Shown piece after piece: positions 1 through 8,395 of a DNA stretch of 33,186 nucleotides. The stretch is from Chloroflexi bacterium TSY (GTDB lineage Bacteria; Chloroflexota; Anaerolineae; Caldilineales; Caldilineaceae). The stretch spans positions 1-33,186 of the forward strand of contig JAHBNG010000149.1 in assembly GCA_019217005.1 (NCBI GenBank), in the 5' to 3' direction. Below the pieces are notes generated by a model. That model was given only the letters and a program-made list of their open reading frames with translations. It searched no databases and was not told the origin of the DNA. Numbering within the stretch: the stretch's first letter is position 1; each line of letters begins with the position of its first letter. The translations under genes were made by a program, and so were the position numbers.

Positions 1-1229
1 AAAAAAAGAAAGCAGAAAAAACTAAGCTTGGTCGACGACGGATAGTTCGTTGACGAATGTGGAAAGATTCGTCATAGGTGGTTCGGTCTTGCCACATTTT
101 CCAAAGAATGGCCAGCCAGCGGTTGGCTAAAGCCCGATGCGACTGACCGGTGCCTGACGAGCTTGTAGAAGCCGAAGCCAGCGAGATTGCTGGCGCGAAG
201 AACAGCCAGTTGCTGAGAAAAGTAACGAAACTCTTTATCACAAGAGCGGCGAAAGTGGACCAAGCGGACTTTGCCACTTTGGTTGGTAACGGGAGCCGTG
301 CCAGCTAAAGTCTGGACCATGCTGGAATGGGGGAAGCGGCGGCGATCTTCGCCAAATTTGACCAGCAAAGAGGGAGCCAAGAGCTCTCCTGCGCCCGGCA
401 GGGAAGCAAAAATGGGGTGATCCTCGTGTTGCAGAAAAAGAGAGTTCAACTGTTGGAGTGTTGCTTGCTTGGAGTTGAGGGTATGGAGCAAGAGTCAAGT
501 TGCTGGGCTTGAACTTGACAAGCTTGGGCAACACCCGGAGCTGAACGGGATGTGTGTGGTCAAGGCATCAAAACAGGTGAGCCATTTGGAGGGCTGATTA
601 TGTTTATGTTGCTTGAGAAAGACCTGAAATTCATCATAGGTTGCTTTTTCTGCTGCTTGCGGCGACGGATAAGCCAGAATCAGATGAGCTGCAATGGGCG
701 ATGGCCAACTAAAGACATTGAGCAAAGCGGGATGGTATCTGAGCAAACAACTACGCAAGCGATTGGAGACAGCAACCGTTTCTTTGCGCCAAAACTCGGT
801 CATGCTCACCACGATGCGCATTTGCTGGAGTAATTCACTCCCTGGATGCCAAGGATAGAATCGGTGAACATCTGTTCTGACCAGTTCAGCTATCGTATAT
901 GCATCACTTTCATCAGTGCGAGCACCGCTCTGATTGTACCTCGCCCGACTTGCTTTGACCACGTTCGGTGGGAGGACATATAGATTTGTATACCCAGCAT
1001 CCCATAAGTAGTCAATTATCAGATTATGTGCTGTCTCTAATCCGATTCGACATTTTTCATGGCCGATATCCATCGTTTCTCGCCACTTTTCTAGTTGCTT
1101 AAAGCCATCCACACTATGTTCTATTGTCATGTAGTTAATTCGACGACCGTTTTCATCCGTTATCATTACATCATGTTTTGTTTCACTCCAGTCTATTCCT
1201 ATGAATATCTGCATTTTTGACCTCCTCAT
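1..1229 (-). pseudogene. IS110-family transposase, frameshifted, 3' end cut by window start
   Basis: The N-terminal part (1229 down to about 530) has the IS110 RuvC-like DEDD start (MQIFIGIDWSETKHDVMI) and reads to a TGA at 495-497. The C-terminal transposase_20 part (FASLPGAGELLAPSLLVKFG, then GTAPVTNQSGK) continues below 491 in the same frame. Between about 540 and 490 the frame slips: reading one base over gives GVAQACQVQAQQLDS, the expected linker, before returning, which implies an extra G in the GGG near 537 and a lost base near 490. A further slip near 135-141 moves the true tail to another frame, RALANRWLAILWKMW followed by QDRTTYDESFH, which runs to base 1. IS110 enzymes excise and insert an IS without terminal inverted repeats, guided by an element-encoded RNA. 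This copy should be inactive. The family is clear; where the element ends is not. Confidence 0.85.
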
Positions 1230-1586
1230 TCACTTGAGGATTGCCTTTGGTCATTTTTTCGGACGCTCTTTTCCGTTTTCCTATTATGGCATTCGAGATG
1301 CTACACGCTTGCGACGGTTCTAGGCGTCGGCTTGGTGGACTGTCCGGGAAGGGCGGTCGCACCGCGGGAAGAGGGCGGTCCTTTTTACCAAGCCGGAGTT
1401 CGATTCCGAGTGACAGCTTCTCTCTTTCTGTCTCTCTCATTCTAACTCCTTTCCTATATTATCTAATAGGAAGAGGGCAAGAGTTGTCGGGCATTCGAGA
1501 AGATTTCTGCCCTCTTCCGGGAAGGTCGGTTCTGTCCAACTGCTTCCGATTGAGAAGAGGGGTTTAACAGAAAAAAATGTCGAATT
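1230..1586. other. Structured non-coding region upstream of the IS110 transposase; bridge-RNA candidate
   Basis: No convincing gene lies here. Two strong inverted repeats are visible. The first has 9-bp arms CGGCTTGGT (1328-1336) and ACCAAGCCG (1387-1395), extendable by GGAC (1337-1340) with GTCC (1378-1381), enclosing two near-copies of GGGAAG(A)GGGCGGTC. The second has 11-bp arms GGAAGAGGGCA (1469-1479) and TGCCCTCTTCC (1508-1518) with a 28-nt loop. In IS110-group elements the guide (bridge) RNA is encoded in the non-coding end upstream of the transposase, which is this side. Assigning these folds to a bridge RNA is inference from position and structure only, and the outer boundary of the IS110 element is unknown. 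Confidence 0.35.
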
Positions 1587-1609
1587 ATTTAGTTTTCGCT
1601 GTGCTAAGT
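1587..1609. promoter_or_regulatory. Operator-like motif, distal copy
   Basis: A 23-bp motif of form nTTAGT-N3-CGCTGT-nCTAAGT: ATTTAGT, then TTTCGCTGT, then GCTAAGT. It shares spacing and core with the better dyad at 3161-3183. The two copies lie on either side of IS copy A. With the IS and one target duplication removed they would be 74 bp apart in the same orientation, upstream of the sugar-transport operon. It is probably a transcription-factor site; the regulator is unknown. Confidence 0.45.
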
Positions 1610-1652
1610 ACTGCGTTAAATTAATTTTTTGGCATTTTTTAAGTTTAAAAAC

Positions 1653-3147
1653 CTTTACTTTCTGGTAAAAGAAAAGAGATGAGGTGAGAAATGTGACAAA
1701 AAGCGGTTAGCGTTTCATCCTAAAGGTAGAGAACCCAAAAAGGAGGAAGGAATGCTAACCGCGCCAGAAATAACTATAGCAGTACTGATGAATGTATTGC
1801 AAGTAACGCCGGTGGGAACAAACGTAAATGTAATGCGTCTGATGTGGGCGATGATGAATGGGTCGTTTCTGAAAAGTCGAGGAGCAATCCATAGTGGATT
1901 GAGTGAAAGCGGGTTTGAAGATGAGGAGCTCCGGCGAAGCTGGTGGAGCTTTCGATATGGATTATGGGATATTGCAAGCCTGCTCTCATCGTGGCAAGAA
2001 GAAGTGGAGTGGAAAGGGAATGGGAGGCAAAAAAGTTAGAAGGATACCGAGTGAAAAGCATAGATATCACAGGGTTCTGGCGACCGAAGCTGCAAGGGAA
2101 AGTGAACCGACTCTATAACTCAACGGCTCGTCGGGCATTGCCCGCGCTCATCTTTGGAGTGATGATAAGCTCGGGGAGATAGGGAAACGAGTGCCACTGC
2201 TCAAGGCAATCATGAGATGCGAGGTAGGCACAAAGGAAAGTGAGTTTCGGAAAAAGCTGCTGAAAGAGACCAAGAAATCACTGGAGTCAGACGAAGTGGC
2301 GGTGGTCGATGCCGGGTTTACAATCAGAGAAATGCTAGAAAGCGACGTCGACCGATTTGTCCTTCGGGAAGCGATTAACTGCACAGCGCGCCGCAATGAG
2401 TTACCCGAACGTAAGGAAAAGGCAGACCACCCGAATATGGTGATATTGTGCGTCCGCTCTCTCGATGCTATAGGGAAAGCGACTCGAGGCCACAACTCCA
2501 GACTCGTTTGGTCAATTTGTCTATAGTGGTCGCCTGATTCGCTATCAAGCATGGCACAATCTCGTCCCCAGGACAACCAAGGTGGATACAGCCAACCGCA
2601 CCTATTCGATTTACGTCTTTCAGGATCCTGCTTATCACACACCTTTGGTTCTGGCGACCGTCATGGCTTTACAAGCTGAAACCATTTATCTTTTCTCTGG
2701 AGCGCTGGCCTGTTGAACATCCCCCCTTGGCTTCCAAGCAGATGATTGGCTTACATCGTCAATTTGTTCATGCCGATGAGGCTTGCTTCCGCTTACCTGA
2801 ACTGGGGCTGCTGGCTGGCAATCTTCTTTCCCATTTAGCCGCTTCTCTTCCTCCCATACCGACTGGCTACTGGGATCGAGAGCCTCAAGCCACTCCCGGC
2901 AGGCTGCGCCGCGTTCTCTCGAGTGCTCTTTTTCCAACTCCTGACCAACTCGACCCTGACTTTCGGAAAAAGGCCTCGGTTTCACACCATTTACCTAAAG
3001 GCGTTCTCGCTCATCGCCGCCTCAATGCCGCTGCTTAAACTAGCCGAGCACTATTTTTACATTTTATCCCGTTTTTTCAGGGTGGATTCTTTTTTCCGCC
3101 CCTTTCGGTTTGCCCTTTGTCACTCAAGCCTTTACCAGAAAGTAAAG
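1653..3147 (+). mobile_element. Insertion sequence, copy A (1,495 bp, 5-bp TSD)
   Basis: Perfect 17-bp terminal inverted repeats: CTTTACTTTCTGGTAAA at 1653-1669 and its reverse complement at 3131-3147. The element is flanked by the 5-bp direct repeat AAAAC at 1648-1652 and 3148-3152, a clean target-site duplication. A near-identical inverted copy is at 31476-32965. The transposase is of DDE type but was not assigned to a named family; length, terminal repeats and a 5-bp duplication fit an IS4/IS1380-like DDE element. It inserted upstream of the ABC importer operon, between two operator-like motifs. Confidence 0.9.
1752..3038 (+). pseudogene. DDE-type transposase of IS copy A, multiply frameshifted
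   Basis: The reading frame starts at 1752 behind GGAGGAAGGA with MLTAPEITIAVLMNVLQV and shifts near 2030 (IDITGFWRPKLQGKV continues in another frame). It shifts again near 2180 (GKRVPLLKAIMR), and more than once between about 2490 and 2730. The tail (LASKQMIGLHRQFVHADE, then KGVLAHRRLNAAA) ends at 3038. Candidate catalytic acidic residues are the Asp in VKSIDITGF, the Asp in AVVDAGFTI and the Glu in the LERWPVE motif, by analogy with IS4-like enzymes. The parent would be about 430 residues. Copy B is broken at different places, so the parental sequence could be rebuilt from the two. It should be inactive unless complemented. Confidence 0.8.
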
Positions 3148-3160
3148 AAAACACCAAATA

Positions 3161-3183
3161 ACTTAGTGAACGCTGTACTAAGT
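3161..3183. promoter_or_regulatory. Operator-like dyad in the importer promoter
   Basis: Perfect 7-bp inverted repeat ACTTAGT (3161-3167) and ACTAAGT (3177-3183) around the 9-nt GAACGCTGT, 43 bp upstream of the binding-protein start. A second, slightly degenerate copy lies at 1587-1609. Spacing and symmetry suit a dimeric regulator of the sugar-import operon, for example of LacI, GntR or ROK type, but no regulator gene is in the window. Confidence 0.5.
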
Positions 3184-3225
3184 CTAATCTGTTGATTAAT
3201 TTCACATTCTTAGGAGGAATATCCC

Positions 3226-4560
3226 ATGAAACATCCTATCAGTCGACGTCAATTTCTCAAAGTTACGGGGTTGATCGGGTTGGGTGCTGCTCTAACGGCC
3301 TGTGCGCCAGCAGCCACACCCAGCAGTGATGGTGCGGCACCCAGCAGCGAGATGACCGAAGTACTTATGTGGTATCAGGCTGAAAATCATGAACCGGAAT
3401 ATACCGGGCGCAAAGCAGAATTTGAAGAAAGGTTTGGCATCAGCCTCACGTATGAGATTTTGGGTCGCGATGCCATGACCAAAAAGCTGCCCACCACGCT
3501 CATGGCCGGCAGTGGGTTCCCGGATATTTTGGAGCAGAATGCAGGCGATATTGTGGGTTTTATGAAAGGGGAAGATGCCCAGATCCCCATGCTGGCGCTC
3601 AACGAGTTTATCGATAACAGCCCCTATGCCGATGCAGTTTTACAAAGCCGCTGGGCGCGCTATACTAAAGACGGCAAGATTTACGGTGCACCGCACGATG
3701 TTCACCCCATCGTCATGATCTACAACGACGTACTGTGGCAAGAATTTGGCGTCGACGTCGCCAGCTTGAATAGTTGGGATGATTTGTTGGCCGCCTGTCA
3801 AGCAGTGGGACCAGAGTTAGGGGATCAAGACGGCAATCAGCGTTTTCCCATTATGGATAGCCTGAATGCGTCCACTCTACCAACAATGATGCTCCAAAAT
3901 GGCGTTTGGTGGACCGGTGAGGATGGCGAACCCACGTTAGCCGACCCCAATTTCAAGGTTGCCGTCGACAACTGGATGCGCTTCAAAGACTATCGCACTG
4001 ATATCGACTGGGGTGCCCATACCGCCATGTTGAAGTCTGGACAGATCTTGATGCAGCCTGTGCCCGATTGGTTCTATGGTATTCATAAACAAGCCGCATC
4101 AGAGGATCCCGACTTTTTGGCCGACTCGCCCATGCGCGTCAGGACGGTCCCGGATGGTCCAGCGACGGGCAGTTGGGGTGGAACGGCTTGTTCCGTCTTA
4201 AAAGCATCACCGATTGCACCAGAAGCCGTTGATATTATGCTCTATATCTACTTTGAAAACGGTGAAAACCAGCTCGATACGCGCTGGCTTGAGACTGGCA
4301 TTTTGCCGCCTGTACCAGCCGCTTGGGAAACCGATGCCTATAAAGAGGGTGACGATTATGTTGGCGGTCAGGTCTCTGGCGAGGTTTTTGTCGAAGCAGC
4401 CAAGGCACTGCCACCCTACTTTGAAAACTGGAAGACCAATTTGGTTGTCTCAGCTTGGAACGAACAATTCTCGTTGGCGTGGGAGGGTGAAATTAGCGTG
4501 GATGAGGCGATTGAGACGGCAGATGCGAACGCTCGTGAGCAGATCGAGCAGAATGCGTGA
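3226..4560 (+). CDS. ABC transporter sugar-binding lipoprotein (family 1 extracellular solute-binding protein)
   Basis: This is the 444-residue substrate receptor of a carbohydrate ABC importer, acting outside the cytoplasmic membrane. The N-terminus has a twin-arginine motif (SRRQFLKVTG), a hydrophobic stretch (LIGLGAALTA) and a lipobox ending LTAC, so Tat export with lipid anchoring at the Cys is likely. The rest fits SBP_bac_1, for example LMWYQAENHEPEY near the mature N-terminus and YGAPHDVHPIVMIYNDVLW in the ligand domain. The start is fixed by an ideal AGGAGG nine bases before the ATG. It is first in an operon with two permeases and a hydrolase; the two operator-like motifs and IS copy A lie upstream. 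The substrate cannot be read from sequence; an oligosaccharide is typical. No ATPase gene is linked, as often seen where a shared MsmX-like ATPase serves several importers. Confidence 0.92.
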   Translation: MKHPISRRQFLKVTGLIGLGAALTACAPAATPSSDGAAPSSEMTEVLMWYQAENHEPEYTGRKAEFEERFGISLTYEILGRDAMTKKLPTTLMAGSGFPDILEQNAGDIVGFMKGEDAQIPMLALNEFIDNSPYADAVLQSRWARYTKDGKIYGAPHDVHPIVMIYNDVLWQEFGVDVASLNSWDDLLAACQAVGPELGDQDGNQRFPIMDSLNASTLPTMMLQNGVWWTGEDGEPTLADPNFKVAVDNWMRFKDYRTDIDWGAHTAMLKSGQILMQPVPDWFYGIHKQAASEDPDFLADSPMRVRTVPDGPATGSWGGTACSVLKASPIAPEAVDIMLYIYFENGENQLDTRWLETGILPPVPAAWETDAYKEGDDYVGGQVSGEVFVEAAKALPPYFENWKTNLVVSAWNEQFSLAWEGEISVDEAIETADANAREQIEQNA

Positions 4561-4564
4561 TAGA

Positions 4565-4718
4565 ATGACAAGATGACAAGATGACAAGGTGATAGTATGA
4601 ATAATCGTGATGGATAAGATGCTGTCACTCTCGTCTGAATCCAGATGAATCGGGTTCAATAATGACCGTGCCAAGATTGGCCTCATCCTTTCATCCGCTC
4701 ATCTTGTCATCTTGTCAT
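4565..4718. repeat. Long-range 19-bp inverted repeat made of GACAAGAT units
   Basis: In the gap between binding protein and permease, tandem ATGACAAG units at 4565-4588 are matched by their exact reverse complement at 4700-4718 (19 bp, 116-nt spacer). The transcript could form a long stem between the two genes. Such a stem may protect the highly expressed binding-protein message or reduce read-through to the permeases, as repeats do in malE-malF. Short tandem units of this kind may also be plain intergenic expansion repeats. Confidence 0.6.
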
Positions 4719-4753
4719 GTTTGCTCACTACCTGGAAACTTAAAGGAGACTCT

Positions 4754-5698
4754 ATGGCGACTCTGGCCGAAACCACCCATACGACCAGACGAAAATCAGC
4801 ATTGATTCGCTTTTTTAGCGACCAGCGCAAGTGGACGCCCTATGTTTTTGTGGCTCCCTTTTTTATCACCTTTGGCATTTTCACGCTTTATCCCATGCTG
4901 CGCGCTATATTAATGGCATTTCAATCCAACATAGGCTTTAGCAATGAATGGGCTTGGGTGGGCGTAGCGAATTTTAGTGAGGCATTAAACGATAAGCTTC
5001 TTTTTATTGCGCTGCGCAACTTCTTTCTCTATGCCGCTGGTTCATTGCTGACCCAAGTGCCATTTGCGATTGTGCTGGCGCTGGTGCTGGCGTCTCCTTT
5101 CTTGCGTGGGGCTGACTTTTTTCGCACGGTCTACTTTATTCCATCGGTGCTGCCGGGGGTGGCAATGGGGATGGTGGGTCTTTGGTTCTTTAGTGAACGA
5201 CGCGGGTTGGCCAATGCTGTTTGGCTCGCGATAGGTGGAGCGGAACGTATCAACTGGGGATCGATTCCCGAACACATCATGCCCATCATGCTCTCGATTG
5301 CTTTCTGGCAATGGATGGGCAACCATGCCGTCTTTTTGCTTGCCGGTATGGGGGGGATCGATCGCTCCGTGATCGAAGCAGCTACTGTGGATGGCGCCAC
5401 TGCTTGGCAGCGCGCGCGTCATATCGTGATCCCGCTACTGCGACCAGTTTTGGCATTTGTGACAATCACTGTGGCTTTGGGGTCACTCACGCTTTATGAT
5501 GTGGCTATCGTCGTCTTTGGTGAAGGGCGCGGCGGACCGGGCGGTCAAGCATGGTTCTTTTTACCCTACATCACCTATCAGGCGTTCCTGCAATTTCGGA
5601 TGGGATACGCAACGGCCATCGGCTGGCTGGTCTTCATTCTGGCGCTGATCATTACCTTCTTCCAGTTGAAGCTCTATAATTTTGGCGAAATCAAATAG
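4754..5698 (+). CDS. Carbohydrate ABC transporter permease (MalF/UgpA type)
   Basis: This 314-residue integral membrane subunit pairs with the next gene to form the sugar channel. Six hydrophobic segments are visible, beginning with YVFVAPFFITFGIFTLYPML. The cytoplasmic ATPase-contact loop carries the EAA motif (EAATVDGATAWQRARHIVIP). The chosen start has AAAGGAG seven bases upstream. An in-frame ATG at 4712 would add 14 residues but lies at the edge of the inverted repeat and lacks a ribosome site. The gene is separated from the binding protein by the 4565-4718 repeat and followed by the second permease 104 bp on. Confidence 0.92.
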   Translation: MATLAETTHTTRRKSALIRFFSDQRKWTPYVFVAPFFITFGIFTLYPMLRAILMAFQSNIGFSNEWAWVGVANFSEALNDKLLFIALRNFFLYAAGSLLTQVPFAIVLALVLASPFLRGADFFRTVYFIPSVLPGVAMGMVGLWFFSERRGLANAVWLAIGGAERINWGSIPEHIMPIMLSIAFWQWMGNHAVFLLAGMGGIDRSVIEAATVDGATAWQRARHIVIPLLRPVLAFVTITVALGSLTLYDVAIVVFGEGRGGPGGQAWFFLPYITYQAFLQFRMGYATAIGWLVFILALIITFFQLKLYNFGEIK

Positions 5699-5802
5699 GT
5701 CAAATCCTATACTGAGCAGCGCCATAAAATAACACTGTTTCGGTCGAGAAAAACCGTTATAATGTGCTGCTACGGAGTATAAATAGATAAGGAAGACATA
5801 TT

Positions 5803-6693
5803 ATGTCTGTCAATACAACCGTCACGCCTCAATCCGTCTCCGGCAGTGGTGTCACGCCCAAATTAGGCTACTTTCGCGGACGCAGCCTCTTGCTAACGGG
5901 CTCCTTGGCACTCATCACGATTATCTTTTTGTACCCATTTATTTCGCTCATTGCCTGGAGCTTGAACCGGATCGATTCATTTATGAATCCGTTGATTCCG
6001 TGGCCACAAGAGTTTTCCTTTAAGCTTTACCAACTGGCTTTTACCGAATATGGTTTTCAAAACTATGTGCTCAACACCATTTTTGTAGTATTAACCAGCA
6101 CCTTCCTGGGAACGATAGCCTCGGCGCTCTCTGGTTACGCTCTTGCCAAATTGGAATTTCCAGGGCGTCGTCTGCTCTTTCTGCTCATTCTGGGCGTCAT
6201 GCTCCTGCCAACAGAAACCATGTTGGTTCCTCAATTCGTGGTCGTACGTGATTTAGGGTTGATCAACACCTATTGGGCACTGATATTGCCAGCCATTGGC
6301 GGTGGTGCGTTTAGTATTTTTCTGATGCGTCAATTTATGCTGCAACTGCCCACCGAAATGTTGGAGGCTGGACGCATGGATGGTTGTTCTGAATTTGGCC
6401 TCTTTTTGCGCATTGCGCTCCCCGTCATGAAAGCACCCATTTTGGTGCTTGCGACCCTAAGTATCCGTGGTGGCTGGAACTCGCTGCTCTGGCCCCAAAT
6501 TGTGCTGACAGATGAAGCCAAGCAGTTGATTATGCCCGCCATTGTACGTCTAAACCAGCTCATCGCCGCCGATGCTTATGCACGACCAGTGGCCGTTAGT
6601 GCCGCAATTGTTAGTGCGTTGGTGCCATTGGTCTTCTATATCTATACCCAACGCCACTTTGTCTCCGCCCTCGCCGGCTCAATGAAGGGATAA
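5803..6693 (+). CDS. Carbohydrate ABC transporter permease (MalG/UgpE type)
   Basis: This is a 296-residue second channel subunit. It has a short cytoplasmic N-terminus, a first membrane helix (SLALITIIFLYPFISLIAWS), further hydrophobic segments, and the EAA loop EAGRMDGCSEFGLFLRIALP contacting the ATPase. It ends with the typical C-terminal tail of the MalG group (RHFVSALAGSMKG). A ribosome site (AAGGAAG) precedes the ATG. It follows the first permease by 104 bp and is followed after 8 bp by the hydrolase, so all four genes are probably one transcription unit. It needs an unlinked ATPase. Confidence 0.92.
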   Translation: MSVNTTVTPQSVSGSGVTPKLGYFRGRSLLLTGSLALITIIFLYPFISLIAWSLNRIDSFMNPLIPWPQEFSFKLYQLAFTEYGFQNYVLNTIFVVLTSTFLGTIASALSGYALAKLEFPGRRLLFLLILGVMLLPTETMLVPQFVVVRDLGLINTYWALILPAIGGGAFSIFLMRQFMLQLPTEMLEAGRMDGCSEFGLFLRIALPVMKAPILVLATLSIRGGWNSLLWPQIVLTDEAKQLIMPAIVRLNQLIAADAYARPVAVSAAIVSALVPLVFYIYTQRHFVSALAGSMKG

Positions 6694-6701
6694 AATCTAA
6701 A

Positions 6702-7529
6702 ATGGAAACTCTTCGATTTTATGGTGAGCGACCGTACCGCCTTGCTGTGATACATGGCGGACCTGGCGCAGCAGGCGAGATGGCACCGGTAGCACGTCAT
6801 CTATCGGTGGAGTATGAATATGGCGTTTTAGAACCACACCAGACGGCGACATCTGTTGATGGCCAGATTGAAGAACTTCATCGTCTCCTAGAAGAGCATG
6901 GAGATACACCTATCACGCTCATTGGCTTTTCGTGGGGCGCCTGGCTTAGTTTTCTGGTTGCCGCTCGTTACCCCGCACAGATCCAAAAGCTGATCTTGGT
7001 GAGCAGCGGTCCTTTTGAAGATCAGTATGCGGGATTAATGAGTCAGGTCCGGGCGAATTGTTTCAGCGAGGAAGAACGCGCAACGTTTGCCACATTAGCA
7101 GCAGCGCTGAATGATCCCGGCACCGCTGATAAAGACGCAGTGCTGGGGCGCTTGGGAGAATTGATCTCAAGAGTGGACGCGTTTGACCCAATTGCTCCAA
7201 CTCCGAAAGAAGCTGATGCGATCACTCCGCGCGCCGATATCTTTCAGTCGGTTTGGCACGAAGCTGCCGCGTTAAGAAGAAACGGTACGTTGCTGGCCTT
7301 GGGGAAAGATATTGCTTGTCCCGTTGTCGCTATTCATGGGGACTATGATCCACATCCAGCAGAGGGTGTTGAGAAGCCTCTTGCTGCTACAGTGGCGAAT
7401 TTCCGGTTTGTGTTGCTCAGGGAGTGTGGACATAAGCCTTGGATTGAGCGACGAGCCAAAGACGAGTTTTATGCCGTCTTGACTGGTGAGCTCAATTATC
7501 GGAATAATACCGACAAGTGGAACGACTAA
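6702..7529 (+). CDS. Alpha/beta-fold hydrolase
   Basis: This 275-residue cytoplasmic hydrolase of the alpha/beta fold has no signal peptide. Motifs are an HGGPG oxyanion-hole signature (residues 18-22), the nucleophile elbow GFSWGA with Ser77, an Asp in HGDYDPH after strand 7, and a terminal His in ECGHKPW. HGGPG is common in prolyl-iminopeptidase-like and related esterases, but the protein is shorter than typical iminopeptidases and the substrate is unknown. It begins 8 bp after the second permease with no strong ribosome site, suggesting translational coupling. Position suggests it acts on something brought in by the importer, for example deacylating a sugar ester; that is inference. Confidence 0.85.
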   Translation: METLRFYGERPYRLAVIHGGPGAAGEMAPVARHLSVEYEYGVLEPHQTATSVDGQIEELHRLLEEHGDTPITLIGFSWGAWLSFLVAARYPAQIQKLILVSSGPFEDQYAGLMSQVRANCFSEEERATFATLAAALNDPGTADKDAVLGRLGELISRVDAFDPIAPTPKEADAITPRADIFQSVWHEAAALRRNGTLLALGKDIACPVVAIHGDYDPHPAEGVEKPLAATVANFRFVLLRECGHKPWIERRAKDEFYAVLTGELNYRNNTDKWND

Positions 7530-7594
7530 TAATGTCAGAACCCGCTTGAAAAGACGTTATGTCGATGACTGGGCCCTTGCTTCCGATCACTCAG

Positions 7595-7772
7595 CTACTC
7601 TTCTTCGGACTGTTCTAGTTCGACTAGCAAACGTCGTAGTTGAGGGCGCAAAAATCCTGTATCTTGACGAACCGTTTTTGTCAAACGAGAGATCGCCGAG
7701 AAACGATTCTGCCTTATCAATCGCATCCAGCATGTCGTTGACGTAATCGCTATAGAGTCGAGAGCCATTCAA
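7595..7772 (-). pseudogene. hepT: HepT-like (HEPN/DUF86) toxin remnant, frameshifted and short
   Basis: The start codon overlaps the stop of the MntA-like gene, and the protein begins MNGSRLYSDYVNDMLDAI then DKAESFLGDLSFDK, matching the first helix of DUF86/HepT HEPN ribonuclease toxins. After FDK the frame slips. Read one base over, it continues KTVRQDTGFLRPQLRR and stops at 7595-7597. That totals under 60 residues against about 110 for the family, and the RxxxxxY active-site helix is absent. The toxin half of the pair therefore looks lost. The assignment rests on the short N-terminus plus the neighbour. Confidence 0.55.
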
Positions 7773-8086
7773 AGGAGCTCCACCTCTCGCAGGATGCGCT
7801 TGCCCAGCGCCGGTTTCAGCGTCTCTCGTTCAACCAGATCGACATCGATGCCCAGCAGATCGCTGAGATAGTGGCGTAGTTCGACAAATTGCAGCAGGGT
7901 CATGTGGGGATTGTCGATTTCCACCAGTAGATCGACATCGCTGATTGGCGTCTGCTCGCTGCGCACGAAAGAGCCAAATAGACCGAGGCTCACCACGCCA
8001 TAGCGTTCCATCAGTTCGGGCAATTTGGCGCGCAACGTCTGGCGAATCTCATTGGTTGTTGGCCGTGGCTGATAGTTTGCATTCAT
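7769..8086 (-). CDS. mntA: MntA-like minimal nucleotidyltransferase antitoxin
   Basis: This 105-residue cytoplasmic protein of the minimal nucleotidyltransferase family carries the signature GSFVRSEQTPISDVDL: GS at residues 38-39, catalytic Asp50 and Asp52, and a third acidic position in GIDVDLVER (Asp81 or Asp83). In MntA-HepT type VII systems the nucleotidyltransferase neutralises the HEPN toxin by adenylylating a tyrosine. The ATG at 8086 is preferred over an upstream in-frame ATG at 8209 because the extra 41 residues match nothing in the family. Its stop overlaps the hepT remnant by four bases, the usual coupling. With the toxin broken, it is probably a leftover antitoxin. Confidence 0.8.
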   Translation of the reverse strand: MNANYQPRPTTNEIRQTLRAKLPELMERYGVVSLGLFGSFVRSEQTPISDVDLLVEIDNPHMTLLQFVELRHYLSDLLGIDVDLVERETLKPALGKRILREVELL

Positions 8087-8395
8087 AGTTGATTTTCCCC
8101 GTACCTTCAAAACCCCGGGACCATTTACGGCAGAGCGTTTGATTTCGTGCCGCCCAACCCATGCAGGAAATCTCCTCGTCGATCTCTGGATCGCCAGTGT
8201 AATATTCACTAATGAGGATTTATGTCTGAACCAAGTAAGGCTTTTCCAACAATTGAAATCCCTAATTTGGGGCTGGTTCAGAAATAGGTTGACAAAGAAG
8301 AGAGTACGTTAACAAGAGAATAGGTTAGAGAAAGAGACTCCTGTTCAGGCAAAATAAGGGTGTTCAGACCAAAATAGCCAAAAAGGAGCCTCTAA

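Noticed and set aside
1391..1416. tRNA-like T-arm (GTTCGATTCC) upstream of IS110
   Set aside because: The five-base stem on either side of the loop does not pair and no acceptor, D or anticodon arm fits.
1241..1567. Protein-coding frame upstream of IS110 on the plus strand
   Set aside because: Arg/Gly/Ser-rich composition with no family, lying over strong inverted repeats; better explained as structured non-coding sequence.
8087..8209. Longer MntA with 41 extra N-terminal residues
   Set aside because: The extra segment matches nothing in the family and the 8086 ATG gives the usual length.
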